Shown piece by piece: positions 1 to 10,700 of a DNA stretch of 64,000 nucleotides. Position 1 is the first letter of the stretch. Each line of letters begins with the position of its first letter. Origin of the DNA: Bacteroidia bacterium (GTDB lineage: Bacteria; Bacteroidota; Bacteroidia; B-17B0; Aurantibacillaceae); the NCBI GenBank assembly GCA_026003255.1, contig BPGX01000001.1, forward strand, positions 124,001 to 188,000. Direction: 5' to 3'. The position numbers were made by a program, and so were the translations under genes. The notes under the pieces were generated by a model that was not told the DNA's origin, did not search any database, and saw nothing but the letters and a program-made list of their open reading frames with translations.

Positions 1-2313
1 GATAAAAATAAGTATTTGTACAAATTATCAGCATCCGTAATAGATATTGGTCATTTAACCTACAAAAAGAGTTCGAATAGTGGAGATTTTATTGCAAATA
101 CTACAGCATGGAAATTCAGAGATATTCAATATAATCAATATCCTATTGCCGCTATTGATGATACAATAAAGCAGCGATTTACTTCTATCAATACATCTGA
201 TAAATATAAGATGTATTTACCCACTACCTTTTTAATACAGAATGATTTTAATATCTGGAGAGATTTTTATTTCAACTATTCAGGATCGATTGATTTAAGA
301 AAAAAAATTTTTAATACGAATAGCCGTTACAATTCTCATCATTTTAGTTTACGGTACGAGCGACCACATTTGAGTGCAGCACTTAGTTTAAATTACAATG
401 ATTTTATGAACACGGTGAATCAACCATGGAGCGTTGGAGCAATGTTTCAATTATGGTTCTTAAGCATAGGAACAACTAATTTAAATAATTTTTTGTATCA
501 ACGAGATATTTATGGAATGAATTTTTTTGTGTTGATAAAAACGACGCCACATGTATTCAAGCGTCCAGAAGATAAAGATAAAGATGATGTTCCAGATCTT
601 GGTGATGTGTGTCCCACAATTGCTGGTTCAATAAAAGCAAAAGGATGTCCTGATACAGATAAAGATGGCATTCCAGACATACAGGATAAATGCTCTGACA
701 AGGCAGGATTGGAAATTTATGAGGGATGTCCAGATTCTGATTTAGACAGTATTCCTGATAATAAAGACGAATGTCCTGCTATAGCTGGAAATAAGCTGAC
801 CAATGGCTGCCCCGATGCTGATAAAGATGGTGTAGCGGACAAGAATGACGAATGTCCTAATAAAGCAGGCATTATCAAGTGTAAAGGTTGTCCTTATTTA
901 GATTTTGAAGGTATTGTATTAAACACTTACAATGTCAACGATATTACAACAGATAATATTAAAGTTTACTTACTGGATACATTGTTGAACAAACTTGATA
1001 GTACTTACCTGGATGGAAAGGGAAAATTTACATTCAATTGTGTGCAAGGAAAGTATAACACGGTTTTGGTGATGTTGGATAATAATGATAAGCGGGTAAC
1101 CAGCAAAGCAAAATTTTATCTAAAAGATCCGGAGAATAATGAAATTAAAAGAATAACCAAGCATTATGGTAAATATAATTATGTATTTGGAGAATTACCT
1201 TTATCAAAATATGAATGGTATGATTTGAAAGGAGATGGCAATCTTACTATTGGTGGTATACTTGTAAATGCTGATAACAATCAACCTATTGCAAATAAAA
1301 AAATCTATATCAAAAATGAAAAAGGTGATATCATGGACTCTACTATGACTAATCAATTGGGTTCATTTGTATTTAGATATTTAGATTATGATCAAAAATA
1401 TATGGTCTTCTTTGGGGAAAACGATCTTTCTCTTAATCCTAATATGAAAATTTTATTAACTAACAAACAAGGCAAAGTGCTGAAAACAATTGCTTATAAT
1501 CATTACTTAAAACGGTTTGATTTTGAATTACTGACTTACGATAAAACAACATTAAAAGAATTTGAAATAGATGATTTGTCCTTGAATTTTAGCATGAATG
1601 CTATTCTTACCGATATTAAAAAGAACCCTTTAGAAAAGGTAAAGATATATGTGTTTTCTGCTCCACACAAGGATAGTTTGTTACAAACTATTACTACCGA
1701 TGATATGGGCTATTTCAAGTTAACCAATATGAAATTTATGAAAGGTTCCTTCTTTTTAGTAGATGATAAAGACCCAAAACTTACGGGATTGTTTGTGGTA
1801 TTAATTTTAGATAAACAAGGTAGAGTGATAAAGAAACTATTAAGGAATCAAGATGGAACATTCAAAATTGATTTGTTGGATTTAGAGAAAACCACGTTAA
1901 CAGAATATCATATTGATGACCCGTGGCTTAATGCATTGAATCTAAAAAAGAAAAATTTAACTGTAATAGAAAATATTATTTATCCAAGTAATGAATACAA
2001 AGTTACCAAAGAAGGTGAAAGAATATTGGCAAAAGTGGCACAAGTATTAAAAGAGAATCCGAAATTGATGGTAGAAATCGGTTCACACACTGATTCACGA
2101 GCCAACGATGCGTATAATTTGAAACTTTCTCAGAAACGAGCACAATATGTGGTAGATTATTTAGTGAAACAGGGAATCGATAAAAGCCGATTAAAAGCCG
2201 TAGGATACGGAGAGAGTAAAATTCTCAATCATTGTAAAAATGGTGTGAAATGTAGCGATGCTGAGCACGCTGTGAATCGTAGAACAGAGTTTAAGTTGAA
2301 AGAGATGGAATAG
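1..2313 (+). CDS. Outer-membrane protein: barrel-like N-terminus, TSP3 repeats, OmpA domain (5' partial)
   Basis: The frame is open to the left edge of the window (the first candidate start, TTG at 16, lies inside it), so the true start is probably upstream. The first ~180 residues read like a Bacteroidota outer-membrane barrel and resemble the DUF5723 type. Residues ~185-290 hold four thrombospondin type 3 calcium-binding repeats (DKDKDDVPDLGDVCP and three relatives). A middle part of ~350 residues looks like two or three carboxypeptidase-regulatory/Ig-like beta domains. The last ~120 residues are an OmpA peptidoglycan-binding domain with the usual signatures (GSHTDSRANDAYN, LSQKRAQYV, NRRTEF). 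Known family role: tethering the outer membrane to peptidoglycan; many relatives are T9SS-associated. It converges with the next gene with no spacer between the stop codons. The domain calls are firm for TSP3 and OmpA and weaker for the N-terminal barrel. Confidence 0.85.
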   Translation, partial: DKNKYLYKLSASVIDIGHLTYKKSSNSGDFIANTTAWKFRDIQYNQYPIAAIDDTIKQRFTSINTSDKYKMYLPTTFLIQNDFNIWRDFYFNYSGSIDLRKKIFNTNSRYNSHHFSLRYERPHLSAALSLNYNDFMNTVNQPWSVGAMFQLWFLSIGTTNLNNFLYQRDIYGMNFFVLIKTTPHVFKRPEDKDKDDVPDLGDVCPTIAGSIKAKGCPDTDKDGIPDIQDKCSDKAGLEIYEGCPDSDLDSIPDNKDECPAIAGNKLTNGCPDADKDGVADKNDECPNKAGIIKCKGCPYLDFEGIVLNTYNVNDITTDNIKVYLLDTLLNKLDSTYLDGKGKFTFNCVQGKYNTVLVMLDNNDKRVTSKAKFYLKDPENNEIKRITKHYGKYNYVFGELPLSKYEWYDLKGDGNLTIGGILVNADNNQPIANKKIYIKNEKGDIMDSTMTNQLGSFVFRYLDYDQKYMVFFGENDLSLNPNMKILLTNKQGKVLKTIAYNHYLKRFDFELLTYDKTTLKEFEIDDLSLNFSMNAILTDIKKNPLEKVKIYVFSAPHKDSLLQTITTDDMGYFKLTNMKFMKGSFFLVDDKDPKLTGLFVVLILDKQGRVIKKLLRNQDGTFKIDLLDLEKTTLTEYHIDDPWLNALNLKKKNLTVIENIIYPSNEYKVTKEGERILAKVAQVLKENPKLMVEIGSHTDSRANDAYNLKLSQKRAQYVVDYLVKQGIDKSRLKAVGYGESKILNHCKNGVKCSDAEHAVNRRTEFKLKEME

Positions 2314-2637
2314 TTATTTTTTCTCAAATAATGATGTGTGTTCTACTTTGCAAATCTGGCTTAAATAACGCTTATACCACTTGTGTGCTTGTTGTTTGGC
2401 AAAGATGTGATGGCTGTTGTTTTTCCATTTTTCAATCGCCTCCAATGATTCCCAATAAGAAATAAAGATACTTTGATTATCCTTGTATACATTTTCATAA
2501 CCTAAAAATCCTTCCTGTTCAATAGCCATTTTCATTAATTCATCATTCAATTCGTGATAGCCCGTCAAGTCATCTTCTTTTGTTGAAATAAAAATGGCAG
2601 CGTAATAATCTTTTTTAGGAATGTCTTTTTTCCACAT
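2314..2637 (-). CDS. Antibiotic biosynthesis monooxygenase (ABM) domain protein
   Basis: A 107-residue single-domain protein. The stretch YAAIFISTK, the central QEGFLGYENVY and the later ISYWESLEAIEKWKNN are the classic pattern of the ABM/YqjZ ferredoxin-like fold, which forms dimers. Members are small heme-degrading enzymes, quinol monooxygenases or proteins of unknown activity. The sequence does not decide the substrate, so only the fold is claimed. It is the last gene of a minus-strand group with tilS and a small membrane protein; only 18 bp separate it from the gene before it. The stop codon abuts that of the converging OmpA gene. Confidence 0.8.
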   Translation of the reverse strand: MWKKDIPKKDYYAAIFISTKEDDLTGYHELNDELMKMAIEQEGFLGYENVYKDNQSIFISYWESLEAIEKWKNNSHHIFAKQQAHKWYKRYLSQICKVEHTSLFEKK

Positions 2638-2655
2638 AATTTTAGTTTTATTGGA

Positions 2656-3198
2656 TTAATGATTGTTTTGAATAAGTTCTGATAAAAGATGTTTTATTAA
2701 TTGTGCATTGGATGTGCTAATGGAGTATTTTTCGCCGTTTTTTAGAGTAATTTCCAATACATTTTTTCCAAAAGTATAAAAATATCTTTTGTTTTTCTTT
2801 TGCAGATTAAAACGAATGCTTTTAAGCAAGGGATGACGCACCTTTTTAATGGTTATGTTTTGAATGTCTTTGATATAAATAAAAACTTCTTTGGAAGTCA
2901 ATTGCCCTTTAATATGAATTTTATCCGGATAAATTTGTAAATGAAAATGGTAGATGAAATTAAACACTAACGAAATGATGAGTATAAAACAACCCAACCA
3001 AAAGAAAATAGTTCCGGAATGAGGCATATGTTGAATAGGATAACTTCCTATTTTAATAATGATAATTTTTACAGGTTTAGGGTTTTCACTCCAATAGTAG
3101 GCAATGAAACAAAGCATTGCAAAAATCAAGCGGATGATTTGCCCTTTGCGATTTTGACCAATGTATTGTTTTTCTTCGTACAATAAATAGTTACTCAC
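2656..3198 (-). CDS. Small membrane protein of unknown function with a PH-like C-terminal part
   Basis: 180 residues. Two hydrophobic segments are visible, at about residues 20-40 and 63-85, followed by a soluble beta-rich tail (HLQIYPDKIHIKG, VFIYIKDIQNITIKK, NVLEITLKNGEKYSIST). That tail has the feel of bacterial PH-like membrane-anchored domains, but this is a pattern impression and not a recognised family. The start overlaps the end of tilS by 8 bp, which suggests translational coupling in the tilS operon. No catalytic motif is seen. The function is unknown. Confidence 0.6.
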   Translation of the reverse strand: MSNYLLYEEKQYIGQNRKGQIIRLIFAMLCFIAYYWSENPKPVKIIIIKIGSYPIQHMPHSGTIFFWLGCFILIISLVFNFIYHFHLQIYPDKIHIKGQLTSKEVFIYIKDIQNITIKKVRHPLLKSIRFNLQKKNKRYFYTFGKNVLEITLKNGEKYSISTSNAQLIKHLLSELIQNNH

Positions 3199-4540
3199 AG
3201 GTTGTTATCTTTAAAATGTTTCTTGTGTTAGGGGTTACTTTATATTTTTCATTGACTAAATTTAAGTGGCCTATCCATACAATATCTCCATTGGAGTTAC
3301 ACAACAAAATGATTTTGTCTTTTAGGAAAAGTGGTACTTTTTTATCAATTAAAATATCGCTTAATTTTTTTATGTAAAATGTTCCTAATAATTGAAAAAT
3401 ATCGCCATTTTTTCTTTGTCTTAAAATTAATGGGAATTTTAATAAATCTGCATTTAAATAAGTAGTTGATAAAGATTTTATTGGCAGAATGTGATTGTTT
3501 TCAATTATATCAAAGTGAAATTGGTTAGAATATAACTGAAGTTCAAAAATGTTTTTTGCAATATAGTTGTGTTTGTAAGGTGTTATTTTAAGATTATTTT
3601 GAAAAATAAATAGGTAATCTCTGTCTAATAAAAGAGTATGGCTATCAGAAAAAAATTGTTTACCTGCTTGAAAAGAGGATTGATTCAGGTGTTGAACAAT
3701 ATCTTCAATTTGTGATTCATTAAATTTAAATTGTGACAAGTAATGATGTAGAACAAAATGCAGATGGGTTGTTGATTTTAATTGTTTAAGGTCTAATTTA
3801 AAGAATCCTTTTTCTTCTTTTTTGGCGGATTGTAATATCTGATTAACCTGTTGGTGGATGAAGATCCTGGCTTCTTCTAAATTTTGAATATTTTTTTGAA
3901 TAACAGAATGCAATTGCGGCTGAAGTTTTTGAAATTCGGGAATAATGTAGTGTCTTAAATAGTTGCGTTGATATTTGTCTTCCTGATTAGAACAATCTTC
4001 TCTGTAACTTAAGTGATTATCTTTTGCGTATTGTAAAATTTCTTGTTTGGTAAATGGTAATAAAGGTCTGACGATGGAATGGGATTTTAACGGGATGCCT
4101 GTCAATCCATTGATTCCAGTACCTCTCAATTGATTTAAAAAGATAGTTTCAATAACATCGTCCAAATGATGGGCGGTGAGTAAGTATGAAAATTTATGTA
4201 TTTTCATTAATTCTCTAAACCAGTTATAACGCAATTGTCTTGCAGCAATTTGAATAGATAAGCCGTGTCGTTTAGCATATTTATTTGTATCAAATTTTAT
4301 TGAATAAAATGGAACGCTGTATTTTTGAGATAATTCAAGTATAAATTGTTCATCTTTATCTGCTTCTTTTCCACGCAAAGCGAAGTTACAGTGTGCCATT
4401 GCGAATGGAAATTTACATTGATACAATAAATCGGCGAGTACTACAGAGTCCACACCACCGCTAATGGCGAGGAGTAAAAAATCCTTTTTCCCGAAAAGGG
4501 AATTTTTATTTATGTTTGCAAAAAAACTCTCAAGCATCAT
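3191..4540 (-). CDS. tilS: tRNA(Ile)-lysidine synthetase
   Basis: This enzyme ligates lysine to C34 of the CAU-anticodon tRNA(Ile), using ATP, so that it reads AUA codons. The N-terminal PP-loop is clear (ISGGVDSVVLADLL), followed by AHCNFALRGKEADKDE and LTAHHLDDVIET, as in TilS. The C-terminal ~100 residues fit the TilS C-terminal domain (LILRQRKNGDIF...LSDILIDKKVP). The length, 449 residues, is normal. Two adjacent ATG codons exist (4540 and 4537). A TAATTTTG promoter-like -7 element lies only 3 nt before 4540, so the messenger may start at or near the second ATG. It is divergent from the YdeI-like gene, with 23 bp between the starts. Confidence 0.95.
   Translation of the reverse strand: MMLESFFANINKNSLFGKKDFLLLAISGGVDSVVLADLLYQCKFPFAMAHCNFALRGKEADKDEQFILELSQKYSVPFYSIKFDTNKYAKRHGLSIQIAARQLRYNWFRELMKIHKFSYLLTAHHLDDVIETIFLNQLRGTGINGLTGIPLKSHSIVRPLLPFTKQEILQYAKDNHLSYREDCSNQEDKYQRNYLRHYIIPEFQKLQPQLHSVIQKNIQNLEEARIFIHQQVNQILQSAKKEEKGFFKLDLKQLKSTTHLHFVLHHYLSQFKFNESQIEDIVQHLNQSSFQAGKQFFSDSHTLLLDRDYLFIFQNNLKITPYKHNYIAKNIFELQLYSNQFHFDIIENNHILPIKSLSTTYLNADLLKFPLILRQRKNGDIFQLLGTFYIKKLSDILIDKKVPLFLKDKIILLCNSNGDIVWIGHLNLVNEKYKVTPNTRNILKITTCE
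4511..4518 (+). promoter_or_regulatory. Candidate -7 promoter element for the YdeI-like gene
   Basis: TATGTTTG fits the Bacteroidota -7 consensus TAnnTTTG and lies 45 nt before the ATG at 4564, inside the 5' end of the divergent tilS gene. No clear -33 TTG was verified. Confidence 0.3.
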
Positions 4541-4543
4541 TTA

Positions 4544-4551
4544 CAAAATTA
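4544..4551 (-). promoter_or_regulatory. Candidate -7 promoter element for tilS
   Basis: On the minus strand this reads TAATTTTG, a match to TAnnTTTG, ending 3 nt before the first tilS ATG (4540). If used, transcription would begin around the start codon, giving a leaderless message from ATG 4537. Confidence 0.35.
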
Positions 4552-4563
4552 CGAAATAAAAAG

Positions 4564-5166
4564 ATGAGCAGTTCAAAAGTTCATCCACAAGCAAAGGAAT
4601 TGGTTGATAATTACATTGAAGATCTACCACAATGGAGTAAAGAGATATGTAAAAAATTACGAGAGATAGTTTTGTCTGTTTCATCTCAAATTCAAGAAGA
4701 TTGGAAATGGAATCATCCGAATTATTATTGTAATGGCATGATTTGTGGAATATGGGCTTTCAAAGAACACGTAACATTTGTGTTTTTTCAAGGGGCAATG
4801 ATAGATGATTTTTTTTCAGTTTTATCATCGCATCCAGATAATTTACACAACAGACACATTAAATATTCTGATGTGTCACAAATTAATGAAGAGATTTTGA
4901 GAAATTATTTATTGCAAACTATTGAAAACAACAAGAAAGGTTTGCGCATTAATCAAACACGAATTAAACATATTGATATTCCTTTTTATATTAAGGAAGC
5001 GCTCGAAAACGCTGGGTTATTAGAGAGTTTTAATAACATGAGTTATTCTCATAAGAAGGAATATATTTTGTGGATTAAAGAAGCCAAAAAGGAAGAAACA
5101 AGGAATAGAAGAATAGAAAAAATGATACAGGCGCTTCGTGAAAAATTTGGGTTATCATCTTTGTAA
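4564..5166 (+). CDS. DUF1801 / YdeI-OmdA family protein
   Basis: 200 residues from the ATG at 4564. An upstream ATG at 4516 in the same frame lies inside the divergent tilS and was not chosen. The first ~110 residues match the DUF1801 fold (HPQAKELVDNYI, LREIVLSV, EDWKWNHPNYY, WAFKEHVTFVFFQGA), an iron-chaperone/frataxin-like fold in some relatives. The last ~60 residues match the YdeI/OmdA bacteriocin-protection C-terminus (YSHKKEYILWIKEAKKEETRNRRI). The biochemical role of this family is not established. The next gene begins 2 bp after the stop. Confidence 0.85.
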   Translation: MSSSKVHPQAKELVDNYIEDLPQWSKEICKKLREIVLSVSSQIQEDWKWNHPNYYCNGMICGIWAFKEHVTFVFFQGAMIDDFFSVLSSHPDNLHNRHIKYSDVSQINEEILRNYLLQTIENNKKGLRINQTRIKHIDIPFYIKEALENAGLLESFNNMSYSHKKEYILWIKEAKKEETRNRRIEKMIQALREKFGLSSL

Positions 5167-5167
5167 A

Positions 5168-7453
5168 ATGCGGTTGTTCAAGTTTTTTATAGTGGTATTA
5201 TTATTTCTGATTTCTAAAACAAATTGGTCACAAAAAGTTGGGGTAGTGTTGAGTGGTGGTGGCGCATCAGGATTAGTTCATATTGGTGTATTGAAAGCAT
5301 TGGAAGATAATCACATTCCGATAGATTATATTACAGGCACATCAATGGGTGCTGTTATTGGCGGGCTTTATGCATCTGGCTTTTCGCCAGATAGTATTCA
5401 AAAGTTACTAAAGGAAGATGAGTTTATTCAGGTCAGTAAGGGGGAGATTCCAGATAATTATTTTTTTTACTTCAAACAACCATCGCTGTATGCTTCGTGG
5501 CTTCGTTTTCGTTTTTCATTAAAAGATCAGTTAATCAAAAACATTCCTGTTAATGTCATTAATTCTATTCCTATTGATTTTTATTTATTAGAAAAGTTTA
5601 TTTATGGCAATTTAAAACAAAATTTTGATAGTTTGTTTGTTCCGTTTCGTTGTGTAGCTGCTGATGTGGAAAACAAGCAGAAAGTGATTTTCAGTAAAGG
5701 CAATTTATCAGATGCTATTCGGGCATCCATGAGTTATCCATTTTATTTAAGACCTGTAATAATGAATGGGCGATTATTGTATGATGGAGGATTGTACGAT
5801 AATTTTCCTGTAGATATATGTTATTCAGAATTTTATCCTGATTTAATTATTGGATCTGATGTAAGTGATAGTCATTTGCCACCGGAGGAAGATAATATCT
5901 ATTTACAACTTCGCAATATGATGATGTTTAAAAAAGATACTACTAAAAAGTGTGATAATGAAATAACTATTAAACCTTACGGGAGTAATTATTTGTTTGA
6001 TTTTGAATCGGCTGCAGCTTTAGTAGATAGCGGTTATCAAGCTACTTTACGAGTGTTACCTGAAATTCAGAAACATCTTCGGCAATATAAAAATAAATAT
6101 GAAGTTCAATTGAAAAGACAACAATATCTTTCAAAGAGCCGTCCTGTTTATATTCGTCACATAAACATAGAAATGCCGGATAAAAAAAGTGATCCTTTTT
6201 ATATTAAAAAATCATTATTGCCCAAAGACGAAAAATTGCAACTCAATAATTTCAAAAAAAGGTATTATTTCCTTGCTTCGGATGAACGAATAAAATTTAT
6301 GTATCCAAAGATTTCAATCGTAGATAGTAATCAAGTTGATATTAATTTATTAGCAAAATATGAGAAGCCCTTTTATTTTGATATTGGCGGTGTTGTTTCG
6401 AATCGTCCTGTTAATGAAATTTTTGCGGCGATACAATATAATCATATTGGTAATGTGGGTTTGTCTGTTTATGGAAATGGCTATTTGGGAAGATTGTATA
6501 ATGGAGCGATGGGAAAAATTAAAATGGATGTGCCTTCGAAGAATCCATTGTTTATAGAAGCAATGGCTTGTTATTCTCGATGGGACTTTTATAAGAGTAG
6601 CACATTATTTTTTGATTTTAAAAAACCATCTTTTCTTATTCAGGAAGATAATTATGAAGAGTTTAATATCGGGATGCCATTGGGTACAAAGGGCATTTGG
6701 TCAATGGGTGGAGGAGTGGCTAATTGGGTAAATTATTATTATCAGGATGTCAATTTCAACTTTACCAATAAAGACACATCTGATATTACTCATTTTAATT
6801 ACTATTATTTACAAACTTTGATAGATATTAATAATCAAAATAAGCGGCTATATCCGAATAGTGGAGCGCGTTTGTTTCTGAAACTCAAATACATCAAAGG
6901 CAATGAAAGTTTTAAGCCGGGCAATCTTGCACCCGATAAGACAAAATTTGAAAATAAAATGCACAATGATTGGATAAGTGTCAAGTTATTTTCTGACAAT
7001 TATGTAAAAACGATTAAAAGATTTAAGTTGGGATATTATTTTGAATATTCCTATTCCACACAGGATTTTTTTTCTAACTACACATCTACAATTTTATCTG
7101 CGCCTGCTTTTTATCCAACAGTGGAGAGCAATACTTTATTTCTACCTGATTTCAGAGCATACCATTATTTTGTATTGGGAGGAAAATCAGTAACATCTAT
7201 TTTCAGTCGTTTGGATGCACGTTTAGAATTATACTGGTTTCAACCTATTCAAGCAATTGTAAACACTAATTACAAAGCAGATTTTGCCAATCCATTAGTG
7301 TATCAAAATATCGCAGGAAGTGGAACCTTGGTATTTCATAGTCCTCTTGGTCCAGTTGCGTTTTCTGTCAATTATTATAAAAATGCTGAACAAAACTTTA
7401 CATTTTTCTTTCACTTTGGTTATCCTATTTTTAATAGAAAGAGTTTAGAATAA
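5168..7453 (+). CDS. Patatin-like phospholipase with C-terminal Omp85-type barrel
   Basis: 761 residues. The ATG at 5168 is chosen because it gives a signal peptide (MRLFKFFIVVLLFLIS, cleavage near NWSQ), whereas the upstream ATG at 5138 lies in the preceding gene. The patatin domain has an intact oxyanion loop (GGGASG at residues 30-35), the nucleophile Ser59 in GTSMG and the catalytic Asp in YDGGLYDNFP. After a POTRA-like linker, the last ~350 residues are aromatic-rich beta strands ending in a barrel closure. The architecture equals that of type Vd autotransporters such as PlpD (family knowledge), which display or release a lipase through their own barrel. It may be co-transcribed with the YdeI-like gene. 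Confidence 0.9.
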   Translation: MRLFKFFIVVLLFLISKTNWSQKVGVVLSGGGASGLVHIGVLKALEDNHIPIDYITGTSMGAVIGGLYASGFSPDSIQKLLKEDEFIQVSKGEIPDNYFFYFKQPSLYASWLRFRFSLKDQLIKNIPVNVINSIPIDFYLLEKFIYGNLKQNFDSLFVPFRCVAADVENKQKVIFSKGNLSDAIRASMSYPFYLRPVIMNGRLLYDGGLYDNFPVDICYSEFYPDLIIGSDVSDSHLPPEEDNIYLQLRNMMMFKKDTTKKCDNEITIKPYGSNYLFDFESAAALVDSGYQATLRVLPEIQKHLRQYKNKYEVQLKRQQYLSKSRPVYIRHINIEMPDKKSDPFYIKKSLLPKDEKLQLNNFKKRYYFLASDERIKFMYPKISIVDSNQVDINLLAKYEKPFYFDIGGVVSNRPVNEIFAAIQYNHIGNVGLSVYGNGYLGRLYNGAMGKIKMDVPSKNPLFIEAMACYSRWDFYKSSTLFFDFKKPSFLIQEDNYEEFNIGMPLGTKGIWSMGGGVANWVNYYYQDVNFNFTNKDTSDITHFNYYYLQTLIDINNQNKRLYPNSGARLFLKLKYIKGNESFKPGNLAPDKTKFENKMHNDWISVKLFSDNYVKTIKRFKLGYYFEYSYSTQDFFSNYTSTILSAPAFYPTVESNTLFLPDFRAYHYFVLGGKSVTSIFSRLDARLELYWFQPIQAIVNTNYKADFANPLVYQNIAGSGTLVFHSPLGPVAFSVNYYKNAEQNFTFFFHFGYPIFNRKSLE

Positions 7454-7650
7454 AATCTGTAGCTTCCATTTATAACTTATACTCTTTGCTTCAATAAATT
7501 TTTTTTACCATTAACTGAATTTTGATAATATTAATATTCGGGAGCACAATACTTTTTATGTTTAAGAGTTCAATCCACAATTTTTTTGTTCAACAACATG
7601 TAACTGAAATATTTTTTTTTGAATTACACTAATAGATAAAAATCTTAAAA

Positions 7651-7704
7651 AACAATCTGTGAAAAATCTGTTTCAATCTGCGGTATCTGTGTTCTATTTG
7701 TTTT
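7651..7704. repeat. Dispersed noncoding repeat, copy 1
   Basis: A stretch built from iterated AATCTGTG/ATCTG words ending in GTGTTCTATTTG. A close relative is found at 11352-11398 in the same orientation. It lies in the ~280-bp spacer between the converging patatin and large outer-membrane-protein genes; the rest of that spacer is AT-rich and shows no gene. Confidence 0.55.
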
Positions 7705-7735
7705 ACAATTTTATCTTATAAAAGAAGGGAAAATT

Positions 7736-10700
7736 TTAAAAAATTGCTCTCAACTGCATGCTGCCAATATGAATGATTTTATCATTGAAGGCGCTTTTCC
7801 GACCTTCATATAAAATACTCATTTGCAAGTAAGAATTTAAATTCTGTTGGTAACTTACATTCCAGGTAAAATTATTCCCCGGTTGTAAAGATTGTAGAAT
7901 TTCATAAGCAACAGGTGTATTAAAATTATTATCGTTAAGATATTGTATTTTAATGTAGCTAAATTGAGCGTTAATACTGGCTGCTTCTGACTTGATAATT
8001 TTACTTTCTAAAGACAAAGTATGTATTAATCCTTTCTGCTTCAATCCTACTAAATTTTCTTTTTGTGTGTATTTATAATCCAGTGCCACACGAAAATTTG
8101 TATTTGGTTGATAAATTATTTTATGATCGCTTTCTAAAATGTTCAACTCATAATTCCTACCAACAAATAATTGAGATGTAAACGCCTTTTTACCAAGAGA
8201 ATGAATAAATGAGAATGTAAGCCATTGAAAAATACTATATCTCCATTTAATTTCATGCGACTCCGAATATCGCACATCATAGCCATTGGTCAATAGTTGT
8301 TTGTTAGCATTTTGTAAAAAAGTATAGTCCGCTCCAAATACAGCACCTGCCTGATTAAAAAAAACACTCTGTCGGATGGATTGGTTAGCGCTTATTGTGG
8401 AAGTATCTTTTAAATTATTAAAATCAGAATATATTGTTTTTTCAAAAGAATATTGTTGAAATGTTTTATTGTCATTCTTAAATGCAGTTTGAAATGCGAA
8501 TAATTTCAGGGACTTTGCCATCCAATTGCTTTTATCTTTCAGTAAAATATACGGACGAATATTCACTGCTGTACTCCATTGATTATACAATACTTTCACA
8601 TAATTATTGGTAGGCACATACACACGAATATATTTAGCTTGATCAGGATATTGTGCTACTTCAAATTCATTAAGTTGTTTAATTCCATCGTTGTTATAAT
8701 CAATCCACATATATTGTCCCTGTGGCGGTGTTACTTCAACATAATAATATTCCTTTTTGTTTTCAAGTCCATAACCTGTTTCATAAAACAAAGATAGATT
8801 CATAAAATTTTTCCACAATCTTGGATAATACTCAAACCTTGAAAGCAAAGTGTTATCGGGATTTAAAGCGTTTGTAACGACATTCTTAATTTCTAAAATA
8901 CGATAGGTTGTCAATATCGTAAAAGGATGATTCAACCATTTGTTGGATTTTATCTGAAATCCATAGTTTTGAGCCTTGGTGCTATCAAGCATTTCATTAA
9001 AAATAACGTGCTTATCGTCTCTTTGTTTATAAAAAATTTTATAATATATATCAGCTGTATCTGCTGAATGCAGATTTACTTCCCAATCATAAAATTGATA
9101 AGAGGTGAAAAATTTGCTACCCACATTTGGCTTCCATTGTATATTGTTTTCAAAATCATCAATGTATTCTAATACGAAAAATTTTTTCAATGGGATATTG
9201 CCCTTTGAACGATGACGATAAAACGATGTATTTACACTGCTTGTAGATGTTGACAAATAAGAACCATCGTAATTTATTTGAATCCAATCTTTTTTCCAGC
9301 TTTGGCCAAATAAATGTTTGTATCCGAAATAATTAGTCCCTTCTGAAAATCCGCTCATTCCATAATATATCTGAAATTCATTTTTGAAATTGTATCTTAC
9401 AATTGCTTTACCAATGTGTTGGTCGGATAATATTTGGTCATTAAAAAAGTTTTTGTTCCAATCTCGTTGAAACTCCATACTTCTGTATCTTTGAATATAT
9501 GAGAAGTTTTGAGATACATATTCGTAATCTGTTTCCAGTTGTAAAGAAGAACTACCTGTTGAAAGCAGATTGTTTTTTGAAGTCAGTTTAATTCCGTATC
9601 CTTCATCATTGCCCTTATTGTATTTACTAAATGTATTCACATCATTTCTGGTATATACAACTTCTGACGAGAAAGAAGTAATGGTGCTGGTATATTGATA
9701 ACCGGCAGTAAGCATTTGTTTTTGCTGTGGAGCATCTAATTTTACATAAGGCATATAATCACCCTGTAATACACCATTTACAGGCGCCACCCATTGAAAT
9801 ACTTTACCATTTGCGGACGATGGGATTTGTTTGTAATATCCTTTATTTGCACCTACATAACTAAATGTTACTCTATATTTGGCACTGTCAGGATTTATAG
9901 AATATTCAAAAACATCCTTATATAATGTAGTTCCAACAATTGTATCTTTTTTTCTGTAAAAAACATCTGTGTTGTTGAACGCCGCTTCTACAGCACTAAA
10001 ATAAAACGCTTTTGATAATGTATCTCCAATTTGAGATAAATAACGAATTTGATCTGCCGTTAATTGCTGTTGTAACGGGCGATTCTTATTGTCTTGTTCT
10101 GAATATAAATTAAAATAAACTTTTTGATTTTTCTGAATATCTAATTCTTCTCCAATGAAATAAAGAGAACGGAAAAAACTCTTTGTAATGTATTGAAATT
10201 CCGCAACAATTCTTTTATCTTTTGTGATTAATTGTTTTGCAGTAAAAGTTATTTCTGCCGTATTGTAATCAATGATGTAATCGTATTCCTGTCCTCTTTG
10301 TAATAATTTTCCATCAATGTAAATTTTTTCCGTTCCAGATAATACCACTATAATTTGTTCTCCGTCTGCACCGACAAGACGATAAGGTCCTTGATTGTTT
10401 TCTTTTCCATAAAAAACATTTCGTGCAAACTTACCACGCGTTAATGCAAAAGCCACGTTACTTTTCAGTTTTAAATGTTTGTTCAAGCTATCTTTGTTTT
10501 CAAAGTTGGCACCCTGCAAGCGTTTGAAGAAATTCATAAAATAGGTATTCTGTGGCTGTGCCAATTGATAATCCCCTACAATAAGTTTATTGTTTTTATT
10601 ACTTAATTGAATATACACCTTATCAAACTCCTGCAATTGTGCGGTTGTGCCATCTGCCTGAAATGGGATATTATTATCCGTTGCTACCATAGCAATATCA